From: Pontibacter kalidii
GTDB taxonomy: Bacteria; Bacteroidota; Bacteroidia; Cytophagales; Hymenobacteraceae
Length of the DNA stretch: 64,000 nucleotides
Direction: 5' to 3'
Assembly (NCBI RefSeq): GCF_026278245.1
Contig: NZ_CP111079.1
Span: 1,986,501 to 2,050,500 of the forward strand
Position numbers and translations under genes: made by a program. The notes under the pieces were generated by a model, which was not told where the DNA came from, did not search any database, and worked only from the letters and a program-made list of their open reading frames with translations. This document shows, piece by piece, positions 28,670 through 37,357 of the stretch; the stretch's first letter is position 1, and every line of letters starts with the position of its first letter.

Positions 28670-29620
28670 ATGCCTGAGAAAAAAATTATAACAGTGTTTG
28701 GGGCAACCGGCGCTCAAGGCGGCGGGGTTGCACGGGCTATATTGGAAGACAGCAACAGTGAGTTTGCGGTTCGCGCCGTCACCAGAAACCCTGACTCAGA
28801 CAAAGCGAAAGAACTTGCTGCTATGGGTGCAGAAGTAGTAAAAGCAGATATTGACGATAAAGAAAGTATGAAACGGGCACTGGATGGTGCTTATGGAGCG
28901 TACCTTGTTACCTTCTTCTGGGCACATTTCTCTCCTGAAAAGGAATATGAAGAGGCCAAAAGCATGGCCGAAGCTGCTAAAGAAGCAGGATTAGAACATG
29001 TAATTTGGTCTACGCTGGAAGATACCCGCAAATGGGTGCCGCTGGATGATGACCGGATGCCTACCCTGCAGGAAAAGTATAAAGTACCTCACTTTGATGC
29101 GAAAGGTGAAGCGGATAATTTCTTTACTGATTTGGGAGTACCTACCAGTTTCCTTCGTGCTTCGTTCTACTGGGATAACTTCATCTACTTTGGGATGGGG
29201 CCTAAAAAAGGAGACGACGGAAAGTATTATCTAACCTTACCGATGGGAGACAAAAAGATGGCAGGCATTGCTTCTGAAGACATAGGAAAATGTGCCTATG
29301 GCATTTTTAAACGTGGCAAAGAAATGATTGGTAAAACCGTGGGCGTGGCAGGCGATCAGCTTACTGGTCAGGAAATGGCACAAGCCATGACGAAAGCATT
29401 GGGGCAGGATGTAACCTATAACAGCATCTCGCCAGAAACTTATCGGGGGTTCGGCTTTCCTGGAGCAGACGACCTGGGCAATATGTTTCAATTCTACCGT
29501 GATTTTGACCAGGTCTGCAATAGTGTGCGTAACGTCAACTTTTCAAAAGAGCTAAACCCTGAATTGAAATCCTTTGACTCGTGGCTAGCTGAAAATGGAA
29601 AGCGAATACCCATGGAGTAA
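28670..29620 (+). CDS. NmrA-like NAD(P)-binding protein
   Basis: 316 residues, atypical short-chain reductase fold. Dinucleotide motif GATGAQGGGVA at residues 11-21, basic Arg residues after strand 2 (VRAVTRN) consistent with NADP(H), and the long LVTFFWAHFSPEKEYEEA loop. No catalytic Tyr-Lys pair of classical SDRs, as in the HSCARG/NmrA redox-sensor branch, which bind NADPH and rarely catalyse reactions. Isolated gene; its codon use is AT-richer than the surrounding native genes. Confidence 0.85.
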   Translation: MPEKKIITVFGATGAQGGGVARAILEDSNSEFAVRAVTRNPDSDKAKELAAMGAEVVKADIDDKESMKRALDGAYGAYLVTFFWAHFSPEKEYEEAKSMAEAAKEAGLEHVIWSTLEDTRKWVPLDDDRMPTLQEKYKVPHFDAKGEADNFFTDLGVPTSFLRASFYWDNFIYFGMGPKKGDDGKYYLTLPMGDKKMAGIASEDIGKCAYGIFKRGKEMIGKTVGVAGDQLTGQEMAQAMTKALGQDVTYNSISPETYRGFGFPGADDLGNMFQFYRDFDQVCNSVRNVNFSKELNPELKSFDSWLAENGKRIPME

Positions 29621-29730
29621 ATTGCAGGTACTACCAATTTTAAGGCTATATTAAAAGGTGCGAGCAGCAGGTTTTCTTATGCTATGATAGAGGAATGTTT
29701 AACTCTATTCAGATTTGAGAATAGCTTTAA

Positions 29731-29898
29731 TCATTTTTCCAGCATGCCTCTTTTTATGCTATCATCGATCAGTTCTTCGGCATAGTTCCAGAGCGTATTA
29801 GATCCCTCTTTGATTATTTTCTTCTTATCGTACACTTTACTATAATCTACTCCAAACAGCTGCAGCGTGCTTTCGCGCTCATTTGCTGTCAAGATCTG
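29731..29898 (-). pseudogene. Protein remnant (about 55 codons)
   Basis: An open minus-strand frame with protein-like sequence (TANERESTLQLFGVDYSKVY, then KEGSNTLWNYAEELIDDSIK) but no ATG; a stop codon lies directly upstream at about 29899 and no continuation is seen in other frames. It is best read as the surviving 3' end of a lost gene. The family is not recognised. Confidence 0.45.
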
Positions 29899-30110
29899 TT
29901 ACTTGTGGCTGAAGTACGCATGTGTTTATGTAATTAATAAGGTAGGTGAATGCTAGAAATTATCCAACTGCTAGTTCCTTTATCAAAGGCATGGGAGCTA
30001 TGGGTATAGCTCCAGAAACCTTGTCGAGAAAACCTACTAGTATACGTAATAGGAGTTTCAAGCCTCACTCTCTCCTATTTTAAAGCATTCTTCTAGAACA
30101 GCCAAATCCC
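29899..30110. other. Intergenic interval without visible gene
   Basis: AT-rich stretch between the protein remnant and repeat copy C; nothing recognisable. Confidence 0.3.
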
Positions 30111-30181
30111 TGTGGAAAAAGTTCGATAATTCACCTTTCAGTCTACCAAAGCCGCTTCATTTAGAACTGGAGCGGCTTTTT
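30111..30181. repeat. Terminator-bearing repeat, copy C
   Basis: TGTGGAAAAAGTTCGATAAT, TCACCTTTCAGTCTACC and hairpin AAAGCCGCT / AGCGGCTTTTT. Upstream, CAGCCAAATC also resembles the sequence before copy A (CAGCCACTAAATC), so the homology extends beyond the core. Confidence 0.6.
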
Positions 30182-30275
30182 AATCTATTAATTTAATAAC
30201 CAATCTTACTTTCTAAGAAAGACCCTTCATTCAGGCAAGGAACCGCACCCCATCCTGAAAAAGAAAGGGACAAGC

Positions 30276-30437
30276 TTAGTCTTCAATTTCGGACGTCCTA
30301 TCAATTTTATCTTCATTTCCAGATGAAACGCGTTTAGCTTTTTTTGCCGCAGCTTTAAGGAGTTCCTGATGTTCTTTCCTTTCCTTGAATTCTTTCTGGC
30401 GCTGCTTCTTCTGTTGGTCTCTTGATCTGGTACTCAT
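30276..30437 (-). CDS. Small Lys-rich basic protein (53 residues)
   Basis: ATG 30437 to TAA 30276, preceded by TTAAGGAGACA, a good Shine-Dalgarno. The sequence begins MSTRSRDQQKKQRQKEFKER and continues highly charged and helical, ending in an acidic SEIED tail. Its Lys/Gln/Glu-rich character resembles the N-terminal extension of the cold-shock protein at 58581. It could bind nucleic acid or ribosomes; unproved. Confidence 0.65.
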   Translation of the reverse strand: MSTRSRDQQKKQRQKEFKERKEHQELLKAAAKKAKRVSSGNEDKIDRTSEIED

Positions 30438-30600
30438 TGTCTCCTTAAATTTATTCCTACGTGATTTCGGCCCATGCTATGCCCGGATTTCCACACCTAC
30501 CTACTATATACGCTTAAATGCAATTATTTTCTGAATAGCTGAAGGAAATGATTCACTATCAAATGTTCTAGAAATTAAATATAAGCTGTATATCCTGCAC

Positions 30601-30680
30601 TAAGCAGCTCAATGATTCAATCCATCGGTCTACTACAGCAAAAAGCCTCTCTACATTAGATGGAGCGACTTTTTGCTGTA
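30601..30680. repeat. Terminator-bearing repeat, copy D
   Basis: GCTCAATGATTCAATCC, ATCGGTCTACTACAGC, then hairpin AAAAGCCTCTC / GGAGCGACTTTTT with several mismatches. The most diverged copy. Confidence 0.5.
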
Positions 30681-31060
30681 GATACATTACCCCCTCCGGT
30701 TCATATTGAATTATAGGCTAGCACCCACTAAATTCCCACAGCGTGGTGATGCCCGCCCTTTCCATTTTAGCTGAAAAGCGTGGCCTGTACTATCCGCCAT
30801 GGATTGCCCGCCTTCCTTTACAAAAGTAACAGCAGGAAAGGATAGCTACAAGGAATCAAAATACCGCTTGGTAGTACAATGCGACAGATTTCTCCTTGCG
30901 CTTACTACTTGCACTTACTATAGGAGTAATATCTAAAATTTGAAGGCATAGCCTCTGACCCCAGCCAATCAAGATAACCTTCACATTGCATGCAGGGTAC
31001 TGTACTCCTGCAGCCGCTGTTGCTGCAGAAGAGAGTTTTGCACATAAACGCATGAACTAA
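30681..31060. other. Interval with possible gene debris
   Basis: About 380 bp. A minus-strand stretch near 30725-30835 reads as protein-like (KEGGQSMADSTGHAFQLKWK) but has only about 29 codons after its ATG and no recognised family; I treat it as possible debris. No other feature. Confidence 0.3.
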
Positions 31061-32299
31061 ATGGGCAGTAACGAGATAAATGTCTTCATCACGATTTTAG
31101 GAGGCCTGGTGCTTATGCTGGGGCTCGGTTCCAAAAAGCTGGAGGAGAGCGTCATCCCGGCGACCCTGCTTGCCCTGCTCATAGGCATACTGCTGGGCCC
31201 TAAGGTACTGGATGTCATAGACCCGGAAAAGCTTGGGGACAAGGCCACCATCCTGGAAACAACGGCCAGGCTAGTACTCGGGATCGGGCTGATCAGCGTA
31301 GCCCTCCGCATCCCAAAGGAGTATCCGCGCAGGAACTGGCGGCAGATATTAACGCTGGTGGGGTTAGGCATGGTGCTGATGTGGGCAATAGGCACCATGC
31401 TGATCTACCTCATACTGGATATACCTTTCTGGCTCGCAGCCCTGATCGGCGCCATCATCGCCCCGACCGACCCTATAGCCGCAAGCCCTATCGTAACAGG
31501 GCCGGTAGCCAAGAAGAACCTGCCGGAGCGCCTACGCCACGCCATCTCTTTGGAGTCCGGTGCCAACGACGGCCTTAGTTACCTGTTCGTGTTCCTGCCG
31601 CTCCTGATGCTGACGCGCACACCTGAAGGCGCTCTTTCACATTGGCTCACCACAACGCTGCTGTGGGAGGTGCTAGGAGCTACCGCTTTCGGGCTGACGC
31701 TCGGTTACATAGCGGCCAAACTCCTGAACGCGTCTGAAAAGCACGACCTGATACAGGAGAACTGGAGACTGATCTACACCGTTGCGCTCTCGCTGCTGGC
31801 AGTTGGGGGCGGTAAGCTGATCAAAAGCGATGAGGTATTGGTGGTTTTTGCCGCCGGCGCTGCTTTTGTTCAGGTTGCAAGCGAGGAAGAACGCGGCGAG
31901 GAGGAAAAAGGCCAGGAGGCGGTTAACCGCTTTTTCTCCTACCCTATCTTCGCCCTGCTTGGCACGGCTATCCCCTGGTCCGGTTGGACAGCGCTGGGCT
32001 GGAGCGGTATACTGCTGGTGATAGCTTTACTTTTGCTGCGTCGCCCTCCCGTGCTGTTGCTCCTGAAGCCTTTACTGCCGAGCCTGAGAAGCACGAAGGA
32101 TGCTTTGTTTCTGGGTTGGTTCGGCCCGATTGCCGTAGCCGCTATCTACTACGGTGCCATGGCCGAGCATAGGTTAAAAGAGCCCCTTGTGTGGGATGTA
32201 GTAAGCTTGGTTGCCTGTGCTTCGGTGGTAGTGCATGGCCTCAGTTCCACGCCATTGTCCAAGCTATACGCAAGAGCCGCAGGGAGGCAGCACCATTAG
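31061..32299 (+). CDS. Cation:proton antiporter (CPA1-type Na+/H+ exchanger)
   Basis: 412 residues, about twelve membrane helices. Transport core motif APTDPIAASPIVTGPVAK near residue 135-155 followed by LPERLRHAISLESGANDGLSY, where the Asp pair carries cations and protons; the ESGANDG segment is diagnostic for NhaP/CPA1 proteins. A charged cytoplasmic loop (EEERGEEEKGQEA) sits near residue 275. Inner membrane, pH and sodium homeostasis. Monocistronic; the only AAGTATA-free gene of this size near the island, with GC similar to the native genes. Confidence 0.9.
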   Translation: MGSNEINVFITILGGLVLMLGLGSKKLEESVIPATLLALLIGILLGPKVLDVIDPEKLGDKATILETTARLVLGIGLISVALRIPKEYPRRNWRQILTLVGLGMVLMWAIGTMLIYLILDIPFWLAALIGAIIAPTDPIAASPIVTGPVAKKNLPERLRHAISLESGANDGLSYLFVFLPLLMLTRTPEGALSHWLTTTLLWEVLGATAFGLTLGYIAAKLLNASEKHDLIQENWRLIYTVALSLLAVGGGKLIKSDEVLVVFAAGAAFVQVASEEERGEEEKGQEAVNRFFSYPIFALLGTAIPWSGWTALGWSGILLVIALLLLRRPPVLLLLKPLLPSLRSTKDALFLGWFGPIAVAAIYYGAMAEHRLKEPLVWDVVSLVACASVVVHGLSSTPLSKLYARAAGRQHH

Positions 32300-32488
32300 T
32301 GTGGCCAGGCATAGGGGGTGCCGGCCACTTATTTGTTTTGTCTTTCCCAACAGGAGCTATGGTGTCCGCAATAGTAGTCAGCACAATGAGAACAACATCA
32401 ACTACTGTTTGAACTGGCCATCCCCCCCAGCGCCCGCCCAAAACTAGTGCCTTTAATAAAACTTCGATATGTCTACCCTATGGCCTAC

Positions 32489-32532
32489 AAAAACAAAAAC
32501 CAGCTTAGCTAAATAAGCTGGTTTTTGTTTTT
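32489..32532. terminator. Bidirectional terminator between antiporter and amine oxidase genes
   Basis: 19-bp perfect stem beginning AAAAACAAAAACCAGCTTA at 32489, 6-nt loop, complement ending at 32532. T-rich tracts are present on both strands, fitting the convergent gene arrangement. Confidence 0.88.
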
Positions 32533-32619
32533 GATACTTCGCTGCTCTTTCTGGACTGCTTCACGCCAGGAGAATTATGCAACACTTAAACCTATTAATC
32601 ATCAAACTGCTATAAAGTG

Positions 32620-33675
32620 CTATGCATGAGTGTCGGCTATTTTTTTGGCAGCCATTACCGCTCCTTCCATATACCCGGCAAACTCAGGTGCCGTCTCTGT
32701 ACCACAGAAAAAAAGCCTTCCACCCATATACTTTTGCTGCAATAAAGGATGTCCGTTATTCTGGTGTGGACGATGAATTACCTGATTGCCTGCCAAAACA
32801 AATTCATCCGTCCACACTTTATCAAAATAAGCAGTAGGCTGTAGCGCTTTACCTCCTAACAGCTCTCCGAGTTGGCGTAACACAAATTCTTTTCGCACCT
32901 CCTGGGTATAGGATGCGGCCCCGCTATTTAGAAAACCTGTAAAGCCAAATTTGTCTTCTTCGAAATTGGTATGGTCGTACATTTCGGTAATAATGCCCGC
33001 GTGGCTGTACAGCATACCTGAAAAGCCTTCGTTTCGCCAGAACGGTTCCGCATACTCTAGGGCAAACTTTACAGCACCAGCCATCCACGTTTGTACCGAT
33101 GGTAGAACTTGGCCGATAGCATCTGGTAACTCTGGAGAGAACGCTATGTGCGAGGCAACTAACTGTGGCGGCAAGCAAAGCACTACTTTATCTGCTTCAT
33201 ACACTTCCCCGCTTACAGTTTCTACTGTTATTGTATTCTCCGAATCGCTTATACCCGTTACCCTTGCATTTAACCTGACCTTTTGAGGTTCCAGTTTCTG
33301 TGCTAAGGTAGCTATCAAGGCTTGGGTTCCCCCGGCAAGTCTGTAGGAAGGTGTTTCTGCCTCTGGCACGAAGAACTTTTGAGGCGGCTCGAATGATTTG
33401 GTTTGAAAGAGGGAAATCCCTTCTGAAAACTGAGGGTACTTCTCTAAACCGAGTTCTATCATCAAAGCCAATAAATGGGTATGCACGTCTGAAAACCAAG
33501 TGGCGCCTAATTCCATTGGCGTACCCAGAGCCCCTTCCACAGTTTGTATCCTGCCGCCTAGTCTGGGAGAAGCTTCTAAGACTATTGCTTCTACACTCTT
33601 TAGAGATAACAGATAAGCTAACGTAAGACCGCTTAACCCTCCTCCCACTATAATGATGCGTTCACTCGTCTTCAT
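32620..33675 (-). CDS. FAD-dependent amine oxidase-like protein (short form)
   Basis: 351 residues. FAD-binding IIIVGGGLSGLTLAYLLS at residues 7-24, the acidic end of strand 2 (VLEASPRLGGRIQT) and a C-terminal FFCGTETAPEFAGYMEGAV FAD segment, all typical of flavin monoamine oxidases. The family is usually about 450 residues, so this member has a reduced substrate domain. Substrate unknown. It abuts a decayed SDR gene on the other strand (33690 onward), which suggests a recombination junction. Confidence 0.85.
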   Translation of the reverse strand: MKTSERIIIVGGGLSGLTLAYLLSLKSVEAIVLEASPRLGGRIQTVEGALGTPMELGATWFSDVHTHLLALMIELGLEKYPQFSEGISLFQTKSFEPPQKFFVPEAETPSYRLAGGTQALIATLAQKLEPQKVRLNARVTGISDSENTITVETVSGEVYEADKVVLCLPPQLVASHIAFSPELPDAIGQVLPSVQTWMAGAVKFALEYAEPFWRNEGFSGMLYSHAGIITEMYDHTNFEEDKFGFTGFLNSGAASYTQEVRKEFVLRQLGELLGGKALQPTAYFDKVWTDEFVLAGNQVIHRPHQNNGHPLLQQKYMGGRLFFCGTETAPEFAGYMEGAVMAAKKIADTHA

Positions 33676-33689
33676 TTAACAAAAATCAG

Positions 33690-34159
33690 GCTTTCCAGCG
33701 AATTATTGATGGTAAAAATGAAAAAATGTAAAGCATTTTTCTTTGCTACGCAGGCAGTTGCTAAAGTTATGAAAGCGAACGGCGGCGGTTCTATTGTGAA
33801 CATTGGCTCCATCTGGGCCTGGCAGGCAATAAAGGCTACACCTTCCTCCGCTTCTTCCATGGTCAAAGCAGGCTTACAAAGCCTGACACAACATCTTGCC
33901 ATGGGACTTGCCGATTTCAATATCAGTGTGAACGCGGTTTCGCCGGCTGTTTTGGTGCCCCCTATTTATGGTTCTCTCATTGATAGAGTCGCTCCAAGGG
34001 TTAACTTCCTTCCACCCGATCGGAAGAGTGGGCAGACCAGGAGACATAGCTAATACGATAGCTTTTCTGCTATCCGATGAAACCAGTTGGGTAACGGGTG
34101 CCATTATTTGGGAGGTTGACGGGGGGTATAAAAGAAACGGCCCCTGCCATATGAAATAG
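33690..34159 (+). pseudogene. Short-chain dehydrogenase remnant
   Basis: N-terminally truncated and frameshifted SDR. About 33693-33730 still encodes an FQRIID-like segment in one frame, 33706-33990 encodes FFFATQAVAKVM, SIVNIGS and NAVSPAVL in another, and about 33990-34159 encodes the C-terminal GRPGDIANTIAFLLSDETSW and the IIWEVDGGY segment in a third. The Rossmann GxxxGxG half is absent and the catalytic Tyr of YxxxK is replaced (SSASSMVKAG). It cannot give a working enzyme. Confidence 0.82.
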
Positions 34160-34321
34160 CAGGGGCCGCTTTTAACACTCTCGCGGGGAGCGGCTATCGG
34201 CAGCGGTGGGCTTCATACTACTCCGCACAAAACCTGAATCAGCAACCCGGTTCAGTTAAAACAAATTACACTCGCTTTGTTTTAGGGAGCATGCCTTAAA
34301 ACACAACCATTGTTCCTGCTT

Positions 34322-35431
34322 CTACCGTTGCCGCCATTTGCTGCTCAGGTACCTCCTGACAGGGATATCATACGCCACCATTACAACATAGGCTACACCG
34401 ACCAGCAGGACTGTTCCTATTGACACGATAAGAAACAGTTCGTTTGCTCCTGGCTTGCTGCTTGTGAAATAGTTTCCAAACATCCAGATCACGGCGTAAT
34501 GGGTCATGTAGAGGGGGTACGATATATTTCCGGAGAACACACAGAGCTTTTTCAATCCTGGTGACAGGCTGGAGCCGGCTCCCAATGCAACCAGCAATGG
34601 AAAATAGAACAGGACAACCATTGTCTCTGCCACCCAATTCCATTTAAAATAAGGCATGACGAAGGCCAGCGACAGCAGGATAGCCAGGCCGATGAACCCG
34701 AGCCTGTTTTTGATGATCCAGTTAGAACGATAGATCAACAACCCGGCTGAGAAGGAGTAGAAGATACGAGCGCCGCCATCCCAGAAATTCTCCCCTGACC
34801 AGCCCCCCAGCAGGTTTCCGGCACGATAGCTAACAAAGCAAAGAGTAACCGCTGCCAGTACTGTCAGTACAGTCAAATAGCGGCGGGAGAGCCTGTAGAG
34901 GATAAGGGCATACACGATATTGGCCACGTATTCCCAGAACAAGGACCATGAAGGAGCATTGAGCCCGAACAAGTTGAAAGCACGCTCTTCCATCACCGGA
35001 TAAGGAATGAGAAGGGCAGAGCAAAGAAACACCAGAATAAGTTTGCCTGTGCCATACGCTCCTGTATAGGCGGCAAATGGATCAAAGAGAAAAGCCAACA
35101 GGCCCAGCACCGAGCCAAGTATAACCAGAGGGTGCAGCCGTATCAGCCTGGCTTTAAAAAACTCCATAAACCCCATTTTCCCTATACGGTCGTCATAAGC
35201 GTACCCAATGACAAAGCCGGACAGACAGAAAAAGAAGTCCACGGCCAAAAAGCCGTGCCCGATGAAAATCTTGCCGGAGTCTGGTGGGTGAACCCACTCC
35301 ATGAAATGGAAAATCACGACAGCCAGAGCAGCTACTCCCCTTAACCCATCGAGGATGACAAAGTGCTGTTTCGTCTTGAGAAGGCCCGAGCTGGCTTCTA
35401 GATTGCCCGTGTTTACTTTAAGCTTATTCAT
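34322..35431 (-). CDS. Acyltransferase 3 (OafA/YrhL-type) membrane protein
   Basis: 369 residues with about ten membrane helices. N-terminal ILDGLRGVAALAVVIFHF (residues about 27-44) carries the family's essential His, and HGFLAVDFFFCLSGFVIGYAY matches the conserved second motif, followed by the R-x10-H type loop RLIRLHPL. These enzymes move acyl groups, usually acetyl, onto surface sugars. No polysaccharide cluster is nearby. Last member of the accessory region. Confidence 0.88.
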   Translation of the reverse strand: MNKLKVNTGNLEASSGLLKTKQHFVILDGLRGVAALAVVIFHFMEWVHPPDSGKIFIGHGFLAVDFFFCLSGFVIGYAYDDRIGKMGFMEFFKARLIRLHPLVILGSVLGLLAFLFDPFAAYTGAYGTGKLILVFLCSALLIPYPVMEERAFNLFGLNAPSWSLFWEYVANIVYALILYRLSRRYLTVLTVLAAVTLCFVSYRAGNLLGGWSGENFWDGGARIFYSFSAGLLIYRSNWIIKNRLGFIGLAILLSLAFVMPYFKWNWVAETMVVLFYFPLLVALGAGSSLSPGLKKLCVFSGNISYPLYMTHYAVIWMFGNYFTSSKPGANELFLIVSIGTVLLVGVAYVVMVAYDIPVRRYLSSKWRQR

Positions 35432-35940
35432 TAATTATGGTAAGGGTGAAATGCCACCAGCAGCGAACCGTTATCATGGGTTCTTTGCAGTAGCATAGGA
35501 TGGTTAAAAGCGTAATATATTAAGTTTATCGCATTTAAACGAAGAGACCAAGCCGGAAATCTTGCCACCCCTCCTCCTTTATACTTTAGCTGAAAATCTT
35601 GCTTAACATAAAGCAGCTCATCGGCTATCTTATACTTCCGACATTAAACAAGTCTCCTATCCTACTAATAAGCAGGACTTTATATATCAAATGCATCATA
35701 CAACTTATCCCGGCTGTTTAGCTTGCAAGGCTCCTCCGCATCATCTGGAGTGAGTATTAAACGCTCCGTACATTTCTCCTCTGCCGGCACTCATCAACGA
35801 CAGTACCAGCCCATACTTCTCCCTAATTGTGGGCCGGCAGAAGTATAAATCACCCTCTGAGCCTACCCTCCTGCTCCTGGAACGTATCATCATTTACTGG
35901 CTTGAAAAAGTATACTTGTGGTAGTTAAGGTTTGTATCTG
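35432..35940. other. Interval with AAGTATA words
   Basis: About 510 bp containing five AAGTATA/TATACTT words but no protein-like frame and no strong hairpin. It marks the return of the word's normal density after the accessory region. Confidence 0.4.
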
Positions 35941-37026
35941 ATGGTTTATAAAATACTGGTGGTGCTTACGTATGTGCTGGCCATTGTAACAGTGCTGCCG
36001 CTGTGGCGCCACAACGCCTGGTGGGTGCGGGGCTTCGATTTTCCCCGGCTCCAGTTCATGGCCTTCTCCTTCTTCATGCTGGTGGCAGAAACTATTGCCC
36101 TGGACTTTTCGCGCTACACCACCTGGGTGATGGTGGGGATTGCCTTCGGATGCTTCTGCTTTCATTTGGGTTGGATACTTCCCTACACCACGATCTTCCC
36201 TGTGGAGGTAAAAACAGCGCGACACCGGAAGCGCAACAACCTTATCCGTATTATGACGGCCAATGTGCTTATGCCCAACCGCAATTATAAAGGTCTATTG
36301 GAGCTTGTAAAGCAGCATCAGCCGGATGTACTGGTAGCCCTGGAGACAGACCTGTGGTGGGAAGGAAAACTGAGCGTGCTGGAAAAGGAATACCTCCATA
36401 CCATGAAGTGCCCCTTAGACAACAAGTATGGGATGAATGTATACTCCAGGCTGCCACTGGAGGATGCCGCCATACAATTTCTGGTAGAGCCTCATGTACC
36501 AAGTATGCATGCGCTGGTGGTGCTGCCCTCCGGGGTTAAGATACGCGCCCACTTCCTGCACCCGGCCCCGCCAAGCCCAACCGAGAACCCAGACTCTTCG
36601 GAGCGCGACGCTGAGTTACTGGTAGTAGCTAAAAGTGTGTCTGATGAGCACGAACCAATCATCGTATCCGGTGACCTGAACGACGTGGCGTGGTCGGAGA
36701 CAACGCGCCTCTTCCGGAAACTAAGCGGCTTGCTGGACCCACGCATCGGGCGGGGCATGTACAATACCTTCCATGCCGGTTTCCGGTTCGCCCGCTGGCC
36801 CCTCGACCACCTCTTCCATAGCGAGCATTTCACCTTATCGCACATCAGCAGGCTCCCATACTTTGGCTCCGACCATTTCCCGATGCTGGTGGAGCTGGTG
36901 TATGACGTGGCGCACGGGGCCGACCAGGAAGGCCTCGAAGCAGACGAAGAGGACTTGGAATGGGCAGAAAGCAAAATGGACGAGCACAAGGTGGAAGAAT
37001 CGCACGTGCACGAGCCGGGGAAGTAA
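35941..37026 (+). CDS. Endonuclease/exonuclease/phosphatase-family membrane protein
   Basis: 361 residues from ATG 35941; the TTG at 35932 is less likely. Three N-terminal membrane helices (residues about 3-75) anchor an EEP domain: IRIMTANVLM near residue 97, the VLVALETD metal-binding Glu near 127, GDLNDVAW, and the GSDHFPML catalytic His near 305. A charged C-terminal tail (EADEEDLEW) follows. Substrate could be nucleic acid, lipid or phosphoester; not determined. Monocistronic. Confidence 0.85.
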   Translation: MVYKILVVLTYVLAIVTVLPLWRHNAWWVRGFDFPRLQFMAFSFFMLVAETIALDFSRYTTWVMVGIAFGCFCFHLGWILPYTTIFPVEVKTARHRKRNNLIRIMTANVLMPNRNYKGLLELVKQHQPDVLVALETDLWWEGKLSVLEKEYLHTMKCPLDNKYGMNVYSRLPLEDAAIQFLVEPHVPSMHALVVLPSGVKIRAHFLHPAPPSPTENPDSSERDAELLVVAKSVSDEHEPIIVSGDLNDVAWSETTRLFRKLSGLLDPRIGRGMYNTFHAGFRFARWPLDHLFHSEHFTLSHISRLPYFGSDHFPMLVELVYDVAHGADQEGLEADEEDLEWAESKMDEHKVEESHVHEPGK

Positions 37027-37083
37027 GGCGGATAAGGTATTTATACTTTATACTAAGTATAGAAATCGGCATCAACTCCGCTC

Positions 37084-37227
37084 TTTCGGATTTGCAATCC
37101 GAAAGTATGCTATTGTCAGGATTTGCAATCCGATTTTATACTTTGCCAGCTGTTGAACTACAGCTATAAGCCGGAAGTCGGATTGCAAATCCTCATAATA
37201 GAGGCTTCGGGATTACAAATCCCGAAG
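37084..37227. repeat. Cluster of four short TGCAAT-type palindromes (REP-like)
   Basis: TTTCGGATTTGCAATCCGAAA at 37084-37104 (21 nt palindrome), AGGATTTGCAATCCG at about 37119-37133, CGGATTGCAAATCC at 37179-37192 and TTCGGGATTACAAATCCCGAA at 37206-37226. Such repeats usually lie downstream of genes and in some genomes are tied to REP-associated transposases, none of which is seen here. Confidence 0.75.
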
Positions 37228-37254
37228 AGCAAATGGCTTTTATACTTGTGTCCG

Positions 37255-37335
37255 AATCGTAGGCCCCTCCGATAGGAGTTTTGAACTTAACATGTGATTC
37301 CCCGCCTCGGAGGGTGTGGGTTTACACCTGCACTG
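37255..37335 (-). repeat. Short inverted copy of the long non-coding repeat
   Basis: Read on the minus strand it contains GTAAACCCACACCCTCCGAG, then GCGGGGAATCAC and CCTATCGGAGGGGC, parallel to the start of the repeats at 46876 and 56263. Partial and degenerate. Confidence 0.45.
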
Positions 37336-37357
37336 CATTCGAGAATCGCAAATTGGG

